The position numbers and the translations under genes are program-made. Source: Candidula unifasciata (Eukaryota > Mollusca > Gastropoda > Stylommatophora > Geomitridae). Taken from it: a DNA stretch of 64,000 nt. Below, one piece after another: positions 1 through 23,400 of the stretch. The stretch covers positions 665,001 to 729,000 of the forward strand of contig CAJHNH020000213.1 of NCBI GenBank assembly GCA_905116865.2, read 5' to 3'. Numbering within the stretch: the first letter of the stretch is position 1; each line of letters opens with the position of its first letter. Below the pieces are notes generated by a model that ran no database searches, was not told the origin of the DNA, and was given only the letters and a program-made list of their open reading frames with translations.

Positions 1-598
1 GTGGAGCTGATATCTATAAGAAAAGTTCTAGTTGTTCGTACATTTAGATTATGGCTGTGTGCCGGGGCCTGTGTTTTGCGTATACATCCGCTTTGCTGGC
101 TTATTTGTGTGTAGTTAAAAAATTCCAGTTAACTGTGATTAGAAAGCTTAACCAAATTGGGAAGGGAAAAAAAAACGTGCACAAAGCAACACAAATAACG
201 TTTCAGCCGGCCGCATTTAACAATCACCCCCCCCCCCCCCCTAAATTACATTAAACATTATAACACTGTAGAGATATTTATGTAGTAATTTATCACCATC
301 ATCATATCATCATCTCATTATCATCGTCGTCATCGTCATTTGTTGTGTTGATATTGGTCATCTGTCATGTCCCGTTATCTTACACGCTAACTGAAATAAA
401 GGATCAGGTCAGTTATCTTGTCTCGTCCTACCCATATGGTAAAGCCTTCCATGTATTTGTCTCTTTGCCTTCCTATCGCTCTCTTCCCATCAGTTTGTTA
501 TGCCGTTGCTAACTGTTCGAGTTCATTACAAATAGGCAGATCGCATACTGAAACAACCTAGGTAGAAATAAGGACATTGCTTTAATGATCTGCACACA
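1..598. other. Left edge, no gene recognised
   Basis: A C-run (about 228-241) and a CAT-rich stretch (about 296-340) are visible. The 67-codon frame at 51-254 shows no motif, and most of it is low in information. The CARD gene begins mid-codon at 799, so this stretch is probably intron of that gene. Confidence 0.4.
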
Positions 599-775
599 CT
601 TTCACGGGGAAGACCAAGAGAGTCCCTGCCTATAACCCTCATTAGAATACGCTCAGCCAAAGGCCTAATAAACATCCAAGACCTACAACAGGTGGCAACC
701 AACCGCCAGGCATGGAGGGACTAGGACCCCTGTTGTATACGCCGCCCGACGCTCAGGAGGACAGACTAACTAACT
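599..775 (+). mobile_element. LINE 3'-terminal fragment with TAAC tail
   Basis: Translation gives a decayed LINE C terminus containing the words INIQDLQQVATNRQAW, followed by a short (ACTA) tail. The same words (NTQDLQRIATDRRAW) and the same tail occur on the minus strand at 57905-58180, so both belong to one LINE family. Only the last 50 or so codons survive. Confidence 0.65.
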
Positions 776-798
776 AACTCTCTCATTCACTTTTGCAG

Positions 799-11068
<10,270 letters not shown>

Positions 11069-11120
11069 ACCAACATGTCTTCTAGTTGATGTAATAGAGC
11101 TAAAGTACAGTTAAAATATT

Positions 11121-11504
11121 CGTTATACTCTTGGTTTTTAGACAAAATGTCGTCTTCATCATCTTTGTCGTTATACTCTTGGTTTTTAGACAAAATATAG
11201 TCTTCATCATCTTTGTCGTTATACTCTTGGTTTTTAGACAAAATGTCGTCTTCATCCTCTTTGTCGTTGTACTCTTGGTTTTTAGACAAAATGTCGTCTT
11301 CATCATCTTTGTCATTATACTCTTGGTTTTTAGACAAAGTGTCGTCTTCATCATCTTTGTCGTTACACTCTGGGTTTTTAGACAAAATATAGTCTTCATC
11401 ATCTTTGTCGTTATACTCTTGGTTTTTAGACAAAATGTCGTCTTCATCATCTTTGTCGTTGTACTCTTGGTTTTTAGACAAAATGTCGTCTTCATCATCT
11501 TTGT
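11121..11504. repeat. 48-bp minisatellite, 8 copies
   Basis: Exactly eight 48-bp units containing CTTGGTTTTTAGACAAAATG and CGTCTTCATCATCTTTGT. Because 48 is a multiple of three, both strands stay open (KNQEYNDKDDEDD on the minus strand). The array begins 52 bp after the CARD-gene stop and may lie in its 3' UTR. Confidence 0.97.
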
Positions 11505-11599
11505 GCCCCTTGAAATACTGACAGAGGAATCGTCAGTACTCGAAGCTTTTTGGTCTAGAAAACTAACTCAATTACGAACACTGCTGAATACATTCGGTC

Positions 11600-11927
11600 T
11601 CAGCGAAGAGTCACAGTACAATGAGTACCGTCTCTCTGTGTCAGCGAAGAGTCACAGTACAATGAGTACCGTCTCTCGGTGTCAGCGAAGAGTCACAGTA
11701 CAATGAGTACCGTCTCTCTGTGTCAGCGAAGAGTCACAGTACAATGAGTACCGTCTCTCGGTGTCAGCGAAGAGTCACAGTACAATGAGTACCGTCTCTC
11801 GGTGTCAGCGAAGAGTCACAGTACAATGAGTACCGTCTCTCTGTGTCAGCGAAGAGTCACAGTACAATGAGTACCGTCTCTCGGTGTCAGCGTAGAGTCA
11901 CAGTACAATGGATACCGTCTCTCAGTG
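11600..11927. repeat. 41-bp minisatellite, 8 copies
   Basis: Units begin TCAGCGAAGAGTCACAGTAC and end AATGAGTACCGTCTCTC plus four bases. C/G alternates at one position, and the last copy is the most diverged. Confidence 0.97.
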
Positions 11928-12145
11928 TATAGTGCCTTGAATTGACAGAGCTGATCAACTGACTGGGAAATGTGTAGCAAACCAGCAGTCAGATGTACCA
12001 AACACCTTCCACCATAAAAAAAAGTTTCATGAAATCATTCAGAAAACTACCAGCCACTCCACAGGAGGACTGCTTTATTGGGAACTGGCAGAATAAGTCA
12101 TCACCATGCACCTCAAAACAGGGCATACATGGCTGATTACGCAGC

Positions 12146-12800
12146 CATGTGTATACGACATTGGTGTATAAGCCATGTGTATACGACATTGGTGTATCAG
12201 CCATGTGTATACGACATTGGTGTATCAGCCATGTGTATACGACATTGGTGTATCAGCCATGTGTATATGACATTGGTGTATCAGCCATGTGTATACGACA
12301 TTGGTGTATCAGCCATGTGTATACGACATTGGTGTATCAGCCATGTGTATACGACATTGCGGTATCAGCCATGTGTATACGACATTGGTGTATCAGCCAT
12401 GTGTATACGACATTGGTGTATCAGCCATGTGTATACGACATTGGTGTATCAGCCATGTGTATACGACATTGGTGTATCAGCCATGTGTATACGACATTGG
12501 TGTATCAGCCATGTGTATACGACATTGGTGTATCAGCCATGTGTATACGACATTGGTGTATCAGCCATGTGCATACGACATTGATGTATCAGCCATGTGT
12601 ATACGACATTGGTGTATCAGCCATGTGTATACGACATTGGTGTATCAGCCATGTGTATACGACATTGGTGTATCAGCCATGTGTATACGACATTGGTGTA
12701 TCAGCCATGTATATACGACATTGGTGTATCAACCATGTATATACGACATTGCTGTATCAGCCATGTGTATACGACATTGGTGTATCAGCCATGTGCACAC
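12146..12800. repeat. 28-bp minisatellite, 23 copies
   Basis: Units of CATGTGTATACGACATTGG plus TGTATCAGC with a few point variants. 28 is not a multiple of three, so the frame rotates every unit and all three forward frames stay open (VYDIGVSAMCIRHWCISH). No protein is implied. Confidence 0.98.
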
Positions 12801-15475
12801 GCGCATGGTCATGCTACGCAACAGAACGCATACTCCAAAACGGTCCCTGATTATGTTACATTAAAGAAAACCTTTAGATCACATACAACGACCATGGAAA
12901 GAGGTTAAAATTTGACGCACCATAGAATGAAATAACATAGTCATATTTATACGAAAGACAAAATTGCAGATGTAGACAACATATTTGAGAGGAACGAAAG
13001 AAGAAGAAGATTAACCACCATCATGAATAAAAACCTTTACAGCAGCTCCTATTAAGGCCTACTGGAAAGATTGTCTATTGCCAGTTGGGCTATCTCTAGA
13101 CGTCTTGTGTCCGTCGACTCGCAGTTAGAGCCCTACGCCTTTTCCCTATAACTACACATTTCGGTACAGTTGTACCCTGCTTTCGTAGACATTGTGCCAT
13201 TTGATTTGACCAGTTTCGCCGATTTCTTCAAAGTCTTGACTATTTCAGCTGCCACAATAGGATTCTTGTAATGAATGATGCTGTTTTTTTTCGTTTGGTT
13301 TTGGCTTCCATAGAGATTCTGTCATATCAGTCACTAACTGAAGCAATCCCTGCAGCTGCGTGTTTGTGTCGTCATGTAATATCCAGTTATTCAGTTTGAA
13401 CGCAGATTAATTCAGGACTGTCGCTTTGCTTTCTTTGAGAATTTTCTCGGGACAAAAGCCTTAACAAATATGTAATCACAGGGAGACAAAGACATTATTA
13501 TGACACGAATAAAGGCAGTAATTAGTTAAGTAGAGCACAAAAAATGTGCACCGCTTTTGTCACTGCGTACGTAAAACATTTGTTTCTCAACAACGTCTGA
13601 ATAATGGACGCAGGACCTAACGAGTGGTTGCGTCGAATGCAGTACGTGCCGGGGTATGGCAAACACAACAGAAATAATTGTATCACATAGGTAATACACG
13701 AAAGCTGTTATTAAGTGAACAGTTATGTTCAAACCTGGTTTCTTAAGCAACATCTGTAAGCTGTAATTTAGCTTTGTCTTGATAAACTGACATCATTCAA
13801 GGAGCGTTCGTCGGGTCACTGGGGTGTCAGATCTATTTGTAGCTACCTGCACGCGGGAACAGAATCCGCCAGTAGGACGCCAGTACTGACTACATAATTG
13901 TGTTTTACGCTTGTAAGTCACTTCAATCTTTACAAAATCCCAAGGATAATAAGAGAAACATCATCGTCAATTTTCACTTTTGCCGTTAAGCGTTGCTTGA
14001 TGGGCAGCGTTGGCTTTTGTCATTCCGTGTCGATGTAGAAGCTCTTGAATGTCATCAGTCAGTTTCTCCTAGGGCGGCTTATTGACTTATTTTTAGATCA
14101 TGTGTAGCGCCTGGTAGTTGTTCTGGCTGTATTCTTACTCAATGACCAAATCATTTGATATGTTTCCCAATGAATTTGCTGGATAATGTTGTTCATACAG
14201 TCTGTCTGATATCATTTCTAACTTTGTCTCGGATAGTTAAGTTAACGGATTTTCTAAGGCAACTTATTTCGCAGGTGGTAATTTTACGTAGGTTGGCAGT
14301 AAGAGAAACATTAACTCAGGGAAATACCTTTAATTTCCCCACAAAGGCTTTAATTTTTACTGTGCGTATGAACCGAAGTGCTCAGTGTACCAACCACTGC
14401 GCTTGGAAAATCGGTTCACTTGTTGCTACGGTCTGTGCTGCCTGGTAGTACGTTACTAGCCATGCTGCTAGATATCAACAAACCGGTCCCGTACACAGCC
14501 CTTTAAAAGTGGTACAAACAGGTAGTAAAGATAAGGCAGTCATTATAGGGTTTGTCGTTAATTTTCACAGACAACGAAAATAGTGTACAAGTTAATTTTC
14601 ACAGACAACGAAAATAGTGTACACACTACTCAAGATTATGAGATGGAGACTTTAATCAAGCTTGTACACACTTATCTTTTGTTGTAATTTAGGTCTGATT
14701 TGAAGACTTGATATCATTACACTCACCTGTAGATTTTAATCAAGTTTGTACAGTTTTGTTGTTGTTGTAATGTATGCTTGATTTGTTGTTTAAGATAAAG
14801 CGTCGACGTCATTACACTCACTACACGCCCATAGGTTCTCCATCTATCCCAGCAAATGAGTCTGCATGACGATTATCCTTGTTGCGTGTTGGTGGAAGGC
14901 GGGGGGGGGGGGGGGTGAATTGGCTAACTAGGAGTAAGAAAAAAAATTGTAAAATAAAAACAAAGAGACGAGAGGGGACGGAGGAAACAGCAGTAAGGAG
15001 GTTGAGATAAAGGTGAAGTAGCTGACAAGAGAAAAAACCCCCCCCCCCCCCCCCCCCCGCTAAAAAAATGTACATTTTTTAAAACTTACAAGCTTACAAG
15101 GAACCAGAAAGAAAAATCTAACTTTTCCCCCTCTTACAATATGTGTGTATTTGTCTGTTTTTGAGAAGCCGCCATGCGCCGCCGGGACTCGCATGTTTTC
15201 TTCAAGCACAAAGCGGCTGCGTAAACACACTTTATTCCACTCCTCCCCTATACACACTTTATTCCACTCCTCCCCTCACCTGCCTGGATAAACATGTTAT
15301 TGGGACCTGCCCACGCATAACTAGCTTACCCATCCTGTGGAATATGTTGACAGTTATTTGTTGCAGCTTATTTTATTCCAATTGTACCGTCTTCACAATA
15401 GCGTCTGGCCACAGTGGATATGTGCTACCACTGCTATCGTATGGAATATTACGTGATTCATTGCAAAAGCGAATG
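12801..15475. other. Intergenic, no gene recognised
   Basis: Contains a 36-bp tandem duplication (14558-14625, TTTTCACAGACAACGAAAAT), G- and C-runs (14900-14915, 15038-15058), and a 27-bp duplication of a CACACTTTATTCCACTCCTC segment (15224-15277). The short open frames (for example 13526-13753 and 14155-14448) have no motif or splice context. Confidence 0.5.
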
Positions 15476-15519
15476 TGCGTCGCTTAGTGCAAACAAAAAG
15501 CCTAGGTTATGATATCACA

Positions 15520-15970
15520 ACATCTAGTTTGGGAATTGAGGCGGAGGCAGTCTCTGCAGCTTTCCGCTGCCTTGCAAATCAACTGAATTGCAAATTTGCG
15601 ATTGTAAAAGACGCACAAAGCGTGCTAAGAAAGGTAGGCTACGCACAGAGAGGCAGGCATAGCTTCCCAGGTCCCGGAAGTTAGCCCTATGAATCATTTG
15701 TCTAGGCTTTACTGGTGTGGTGAGAAATGAACAGGCACACAGATTGGCTGGTTCTTCACAACTGGGTGGTGAAATGATGCATAACCAACTGGGCGCGGTC
15801 AAGGCCCTTCATGAGCAAGCAAGCAATGCGCAATCTCAAATAGATTATTACTGTGTTGAGAGAATGGAGCAGCAAGGAGAACCAGGGGATCTGTCCGACA
15901 CTCATTACTCAGTGGAAAGGCAGGACGGACACACAACTAGACTCCTACTGTTACCACGGAAATTGTAACT
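15520..15970 (+). mobile_element. LINE RNase H fragment (second LINE family)
   Basis: The frames carry TDAQSV-like wording (IVKDAQSVLRKV) and, after a shift, NEQAHRLAGSSQLGGEMM, the closing part of a LINE RNase H (normally GNEQADRLA). A related copy lies at 40590-41075 and a minus-strand one at 46330-46625. Frameshifts show it is dead. Confidence 0.72.
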
Positions 15971-16094
15971 CTTATAGGAATGTCCTGAGCTTGATGTTAT
16001 CGTTTCTTAGATTAACTAAACTCATAATACGTGGTGAGATCCTAATCACTTCCGTAGTGCGATCTCATAGCACTGTCCGAAAGGCATGAGTGCT

Positions 16095-16215
16095 GTCCCC
16101 GCGGGGGGGGGGGGGGGGGCGAGCGACCTCGTGGTCTCGAGGCATGTCGTCCGCCTCGAGTGCTGGAGGTCCCGGGTTCAAGCCCCGGTGAAGGCTATTT
16201 TTTATTTACGTTGAC
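16095..16215 (+). repeat. tRNA-headed SINE fragment
   Basis: After a G-run, GACCTCGTGGTCTCGAGGC (A-box-like) and GGTTCAAGCCC (B box) stand 40 or so bases apart, followed by a T-run. This is the layout of a tRNA-derived SINE head. It could also be a tRNA pseudogene. Confidence 0.5.
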
Positions 16216-16689
16216 TTCTAGTAATGTTCACTATGAGTAGTAAGATTGAACGCCCGTGTGTACTGTTACGCATGTAAAAAAATCCCTTGGCAGTTGGAAA
16301 TCGAAAAGAGTAGCCTAAATGCGCCGCCCGGGCAAAATTTGGAGTTTGAAATCTACCCAAAGTATTTCAAGATCCTCGCCGGTGCTAGGGAGTTTCTTGC
16401 AGTGCGCTGAGAGTCTTCCTACTCAGACTTGAGGTAGAAGTAGAGCGGAACACTTTTGTGTTACCCTTGTGCCATGATGTTGATCCGTTGTTTAAACCTT
16501 CGTTAAAACCCCAAAGATTACCGTGGAAAGTTGTATAGTCTCTTCCTGAAGTCCTGCCCAACTTTGAACATCTGTAACTCAGTAATTATTCTGTATTAGT
16601 TTGGAATTTGGCTTGCAACCTTTTCATAATCATGACATTATAAGAATGTTCTGTTAATGTAAAAAAACGTCAGATTTTGACATTGACAA

Positions 16690-17060
16690 AAGAACATGAA
16701 AGAAAACTAACCACCTGTGAGATGAGATGTTTGAGAGTAAAACCAGAAGAGATCGAGTGAGAAACGACGTGATCACAAGAACTGTTGGAACAACATCCAT
16801 CCTCAAATTTATTGAGAAACAGAGAATGAAATGGTTTGGCCATCTAATGAGAATGAAACCCACGATACCAGCAGCAAGAGCGTACAACCTAAACATCGTA
16901 ACGTCAAGAGGCAGAGGAAGACCGAGAAGATATGGGCTCACTGACTCCTTAAGGCTGCATAATATCACGGCATGCCAAGCGACTGAGCGCGCCCTGGCTC
17001 GGCCGCCGATCGTTTTACGAACTGCGACGCATAGCGGCATAAGCAGATATTGACAAAAGA
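16690..17060 (+). mobile_element. LINE C-terminal fragment
   Basis: One open frame reads KTRRDRVRNDVI, RMKWFGHLMRM and RGRGRPRRYGLTDSLR, the typical last 100 codons of RTE-like LINEs, then ends at a stop beside GACAAAAGAAGAAG. The frame is unusually intact for this window. Confidence 0.75.
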
Positions 17061-17504
17061 AGAAGTAGACAAACGTCTAGTTATCGTTTTGCCTTATTTG
17101 CGGTATATGTAAGGGGAGAACGGAAAACCCGATTCAAAGCTAACAATCAGCATGCTTACAGTTAATTAAGGAACGATAACTTTTCAAATATAAAATTGCA
17201 CTCGTTTCATAGGCGTTCCACTCTGAGGTGGTCATCCCCCACCTTTAGCCTTCCGTGGGTTAGGTGAACACAATGTGTCATTGTGTGTGGGATAGGCAGT
17301 CAAAATAATCACCACGCATCAATGTACACGTGAATTGATTTACAAACGCAGGTGTCAGTTACTGTGTATTCTGTTGTTAGGTGTACACAAGTCATTAGTT
17401 AAACAAAGACCAGAGAAATTAGCCGCTGTAAGGAAACAGCACCATCTGTACAATTTGAAAATTATACGGAGTGAGAGCTCTAAGGCCAGTTGCAATAATT
17501 CTTG
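17061..17504. other. Intergenic, nothing recognised
   Basis: Mixed-composition sequence with no shared repeat or coding signal seen. Confidence 0.4.
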
Positions 17505-17735
17505 TTGATAGGTAGGTAGTTGTACCCCACAAGGACATCACACAAGTGATAAACACCCGATTACACAAAGTGCCACCATGCGGTGAGGATTATCCGTGGA
17601 GAGGTCCCAGAAACCCCTTTCAGCTGTTAGTCCATATATATGGTTAGGCCATATCTATGCCCCGGCTATATTCAGGGCCCCCCGGCAGAAGCCATGTGGG
17701 GCTTAATATAAAAAAAAAATTGCATCCCATATAGG
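17505..17735 (+). repeat. Repeat-B copy (near full length)
   Basis: It contains GGACATCACACAAGTGATAA, AAAGTGCCACCATG, GGAGAGGTCCCAGAAACCCC and GGCTATATTCAGGGCC, ending in an A-run and TTGCATCCCATA. The best match is the copy at 61325-61545. Confidence 0.75.
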
Positions 17736-17862
17736 GATAAGTAGTAGTGTGAATGGAGTTTTGGAGATATTTGTTAAAGTGTGAGGGCACGACTTTGTGA
17801 ACACACCAAAGATTTCGCTTTACCAGTATCAGCCTTGGGCCTGGTGATGATCTACTTTAGAC

Positions 17863-18281
17863 CCTACTTGTGGTTGCACCCCTACGTGTGGTTGCACCCC
17901 TACCTGTGGTTGCACCCCTACGTGTGGTTGCACCCCTACCTGTGGTTGCACCCCTACCTGTGGTTGCACCCCTACCTATGGTTGCACCCCTACGTATGGT
18001 TGTACCCCTACATTTGCACCCATTCGTATGGTTGCACCCCTTCGCGTGGTTGCAAACCTTACTTTTGCACCTCTTTGTGTGGTTGCACCAATCTGTGTGG
18101 TTGCACCCCTACCTGTGGTTGCACCAATCTGTGTGGTTGCACCCCTACCTGTGGTTGCACCCCTACGTGTGGTAGCACCTCTCCGTGTGGTTGCACCCCT
18201 ACGTGTGGTAGCACCTCTCCGTGTGTTTGCACCCCTACGTGTGGTTGCACTCCTACGTGTGGTTGCACCCCTGCCTTTACA
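17863..18281. repeat. 18-bp-based minisatellite
   Basis: Imperfect units of CCCCTACGTGTGGTTGCA, with longer-order repeats in the second half. The unit is a multiple of three, which creates Cys/Gly/Thr and His/Pro/Trp-rich open frames on both strands. No protein is implied. Confidence 0.95.
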
Positions 18282-18285
18282 CTCC

Positions 18286-18949
18286 GCCACTGCTTCCATT
18301 ACCCGCAACGTCCATTAGAACCCTTCCTAATATACAATTACTTTTAAAGTAACAAAATTATTTCAATTTCCCAGACACAGTGTCGTTTATGAATCATTTT
18401 ATGACAACATTATATAAACTTTAACTCCGAAATGTCTATTAAGGAAAAAGGGAAAGGGGGGGGGGGGGAGATGTGGGGTTTTAATTTTGAACAATTTTAG
18501 CAATCCAACATAAAAACGGAAGCTGAATTACTACTGAAAGTTGATTGATAATTATCCAGTTGCATGCAGTGAACATAATGGTAATGTCCCGGTCTGGTGC
18601 ATTTTAGTGCGTGTCACGCTTGGATTACTAAGAAAGTTCTCCAAAGTCCAGATCCGTCAGTCTGAAGCCTAAGAGCATGACAGCTCTTTGTAGAATGCCC
18701 AGACATCTTTCAGATTAATGGCGACCTGACACTGTGGAGGCGGCCTTGATAACGCATAAAGAGTACCCATTGTTGCATATAAATTGTTGGAGACAGGTTG
18801 TCATGAGAACTGCCTAACTGCATATTTTAGGGTCACACCTGCGTACAGGCGCACTTTAAAGCACCGTGAAACAAACCGGTAGGAACGAGGAGTTTACTGG
18901 ATCTCACATCAGCAAATGATGCTTCAGTTACAATCCAGAGAACCCGATC
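18286..18949. other. Intergenic, nothing recognised
   Basis: A G-run at about 18455-18468 is the only evident feature. Confidence 0.4.
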
Positions 18950-19090
18950 TCTTTCAGTGGTAAAAGTCCTGGGAAGTAAAATGCAGCCTGCGTGACGCTG
19001 ACCGCATCACCCACCAAGTGCCAAATTGTGTATAATATAGGTCTAGCCCTATATGCCCAATACGCCTGAGGCGTGGAAAATGATTTGTTG
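18950..19090 (+). mobile_element. SINE-A copy, 3' part
   Basis: GTCCTGGGAAGTAAAATGCA, GATGCTGACC-like GACGCTGACCGCATCACCCA, ATAGGTCTAGCCCTATATGC and GCCTGAGGCGTGGAAAA follow the SINE-A order. Confidence 0.75.
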
Positions 19091-19194
19091 TCTAGTGTTT
19101 CCATCTATCTTTCTACTTTTACACCAATCAGTACACTGTTTCTTTATTATATATATATATAATATTTCTACGGTTTCACCACTGCATATTTATA

Positions 19195-20780
19195 TAAACT
19201 AGCTGTACCCGGCCATGCGTTGCTGTGGCCCAAAATAGTGAAATCCAGAGGAAAGAAAATAGCTCTCAGCTAACAGTGTCTGTTATACCCCCCCCCCCCC
19301 CAACTCTTCCTCTCCCCTTGACGCAGTCATATTTGCCTCTCCGAAGAATTGAAAAATCGTCCATGGCGAAATTATTAAAAAAGAAATAGTTAGGAAATGA
19401 GAACATGAAAATAATATCTTAAGCTCTCTCATCTAACAGTGTCTGGCATACCCCCCCCCCCCCCCCTCCCGTTCCCCAAATCATATCTCCCTCTCCCAAA
19501 GATTGAAAAATCATCACCTGGCGAAGTCATATCTCCCTCTCCGAAGGACAGAAAAATCATCCTTGGCGAAATTATTAAAAAGAAAAAGTTAAGAAATTAG
19601 ATCTTTAAAAAATGTTTAAGCTCTCTCAGCTAACTATGTCCGGCATACCCCCCACCCCCTCCCCTTCTTCCTATCATATCTCCCTCTCCGAAGGATTGAA
19701 AAATCATCACCTAGCAAAATTATTAAAATAGAAATAGTTAAGAAATAAAACTTTGAAATAATATGTTAAGCTCTCTCAGCTAACAGTGTCTGGCATAACC
19801 CCCCCCCCCCCTCTCCCCCAATCATATCGTCTTCTCCGAAGGATGTTAAAGTCACCGTGTAACAAAATATTTTAACTAAATTGAGCATTGCATCCGTGTC
19901 CACCCAAACCTAAATAGGTAACATTAATTTATACAGAGAAGTAAATGTAGCCAGTGTAACAGCTACCACATCACCCATCCAGTACCATTACTGCTGCAAC
20001 CACAACCACCACCACCATCACAACAACAACAACAAAAACTGTCACTACAGTCTGTGTAGGTCGGTGTAGAAAGGAGGAGTTAGCGCCGCATGCTGTCGCC
20101 ACGGACTATTTAGTTTGATTTTTCCCCGGACATAGGAATTAAAAACTTTATCACGTAACCAGTGATGGAACCCACAGTGAAAAGTACACTATACTCACGA
20201 ATTGTGGAGAAAAATACCCAGCACCCGTCATCTCTCCCTCTCCGAGGGAACGATTTTTAACTGACCTCGGCATCCGTGTCCACCCAAACAAAACTGGACT
20301 GTAAGCCGTCTTAGTTGAGTTTCTGACATCGCCGAATAGTTTTTGATCGAGAAGCGTCGCGGGGAGGCTAATTAGGACCTAACTGAAATCGGATGTCTTT
20401 GGGCGAAAGGCGCAGATATCACAGCCTAGCTGTAAACCACAACACAACGTGACAATCACCCTTCTAGGGGAAAAAGAACCATTATCACCCAGCGGGGAAT
20501 CGAACACCGGTAACCCGCGTGAAGGATGACATATTTAAAACGATACTACCGACGACTATGGCCAATAAACTAAGAATAAATCCGGGCCGGCAACAAAACA
20601 AATAATGTTTTGACTGTTTCTGGAGCAACGGCTTTCGTGGTTTGGGCGATTTTCTGACAAAAAATCACACTTGGAGTCAAAGGCAACGTTGTGTGCAAAT
20701 TTGAAAGCAATCGGTTCAGTAGTTTCCGAGTTTTTAGCTAACAACATCGAAAAATTAACATTTTTATTAATATAGATAAC
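19195..20780 (+). mobile_element. Composite retroposon with internal poly-C tandem array
   Basis: Begins ACTAGCTGTACCCGGCCATG and ends in AATCGGTTCAGTAGTTTCCG, then TTATTAATATAGAT, both familiar as the two ends of short invertebrate retroposons. An antisense copy of the first end lies near 57170-57215. Inside (19261-19860) are about four units of roughly 170 bp, each with AGCTCTCTCAGCTAAC, GTGTCTGGCATA, a C-run of 10-16, ATCATATCTCCCTCTCCGAA and AATTATTAAAA. A tRNA-Asp-like relic sits near its 3' end. Confidence 0.55.
20485..20557 (-). pseudogene. tRNA-Asp-like relic
   Basis: On the minus strand TCGTCGGTAGTATCG, CACGCGGGTTACCGG and TGTTCGATTCCCCGC follow a eukaryotic tRNA-Asp(GTC). The anticodon loop has lost a base and the acceptor stem does not pair well, so it is a pseudogene or SINE head rather than a working tRNA. 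Confidence 0.55.
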
Positions 20781-21140
20781 GTGTAACACAATGAATCCTA
20801 CCAATCAACATCTCTTTCTTAAATGTTTGTGTATTGTAGACAAAGCATTACGGTCTGCTGTGTTTGTAAATTGTTGCTATGTTTGTAATTCGACCTATGC
20901 TTGGTTATATACATTTCTGAACCCTGTCATGCCATTTCAATGGTTTGAGATGGGTTCTGTCCGTATTCCATAGTTGTGGATTTCAAGCTGTACGATAGAC
21001 ATGGCAAAAAAGGATACCTTCTTTTTCGTGGTGCCTAGAAGATCATGTTCTTAGTACATTAGTTTCCATAGCAAGGCGCATATAGGTTTCGGTAATTATA
21101 CCTTTCGATTTGGGGGAGGGGGGGGGGAGGGGGGACCTCT
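20781..21140. other. Intergenic, nothing recognised
   Basis: No shared repeat or coding signal apart from a G-run at 21116-21134. Confidence 0.4.
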
Positions 21141-21219
21141 AGTGTGTAATTCTGACTTTCTACTTCTTTATGTGAGTGCCGATCAATACATCTTCTGTTT
21201 ATTTATTATAATAAATAGC

Positions 21220-21790
21220 AATGGATACTGTATGACATGGATCCATAGGAGAGTGGCTATAGCAGTGCAACGATTAAACTGCATTAAAAGTCGATGGTTA
21301 AGCACCAGCAGGGAAATCAAAATTAAAATGCTGAGAGCGTGCAATTTCTCTGTAGCAAGATATGGATGTGGCACGTGGACTATCTCCCAGTCCTAAAGAA
21401 AGAAAATCTGTGCATTTGAGCTGAGATCCTATAGTAAGGTTCTCAGAATACCCCAGACAAAGAAGAGTAGAAATACTGACATTTTAACAGATCTGAACAT
21501 CAAGGAAGATTGGCTCATTAACAGCATCTTGTCTAGGAAGCTGAAATACTTTGGTCATATCAAGTGCCATGGCGGATTAAAAAAAAAAATAATAACACAA
21601 GGCATGGTACTAAGAAGGAGGGGCAGAGGCCGACCAACACGAAGATGGGCACAAGATATAAGTGGCTTCTTGAATATGAAAGTACAGGAGACTGGAGAAC
21701 TGGCGAGAGACCGAGTTTCTTTCATGCATGCCGTGATGAGAGCGACCTTCTGCAAAGGACATGCTACTTGGTGATAATAATGATGTTCGT
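21220..21790 (+). mobile_element. RTE-like LINE C-terminal fragment (TGA-tail family)
   Basis: Pieces in shifting frames read RLNCIKSRWLST, VARYGCGTWTI, LSRKLKYFGHIKCH, RRRGRGRPTRRWAQDIS and ETGELARDRVSFMHAVMRAT, then TGATAATAATGATG. The same closing words occur at 39690-39960 and about 41130-41330 (+), and at 49625-49990 (-). This is the most complete copy of the family in the window. Confidence 0.82.
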
Positions 21791-21792
21791 TA

Positions 21793-23025
<1,233 letters not shown>

Positions 23026-23084
<59 letters not shown>

Positions 23085-23119
23085 ATATATCAATTGATGA
23101 GACACGAAACATATGAAAC

Positions 23120-23195
<76 letters not shown>
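23026..23195. repeat. Two (TA)n microsatellites
   Basis: TA runs at about 23026-23090 and 23123-23193 are separated by a 32-bp unique spacer. Confidence 0.97.
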
Positions 23196-23198
<3 letters not shown>

Positions 23199-23269
23199 TA
23201 TAAGGTTTCCTCTTGTTACTAGGGGATCTCGACGACGCTCAACACTCAGGGCAGGGATGAGACATTAGA

Positions 23270-23400
23270 CGGATATACAATCAGACGGTTACTGGAACCA
23301 TCGGAATTGGAAATGTTCGCTTGCTGCTGAAGATGGGGACTGAGCACTTATAGGACTGTCCCGAGTGCTGTGATGTCGATTCTTAATTCAACATTCAACA
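23270..23400 (+). mobile_element. LINE 3' UTR fragment (second LINE family)
   Basis: TTACTGGAACCATCGG, GCTGCTGAAGATGGGGAC, GAGTGCTGTGATGTCG and a closing TTCTTAATTCAAC match the end of the copy at 40970-41075. Confidence 0.6.

Noticed and set aside
16120..16195. Functional tRNA gene
   Set aside because: A- and B-box words are present but the stems do not pair convincingly and the layout is that of a SINE head.
17781..18347. Cys-rich GCTPTC and WLHPYV repeat frames
   Set aside because: An 18-bp minisatellite open in several frames on both strands. It lacks a signal peptide, so no secreted Cys-rich protein is supported.
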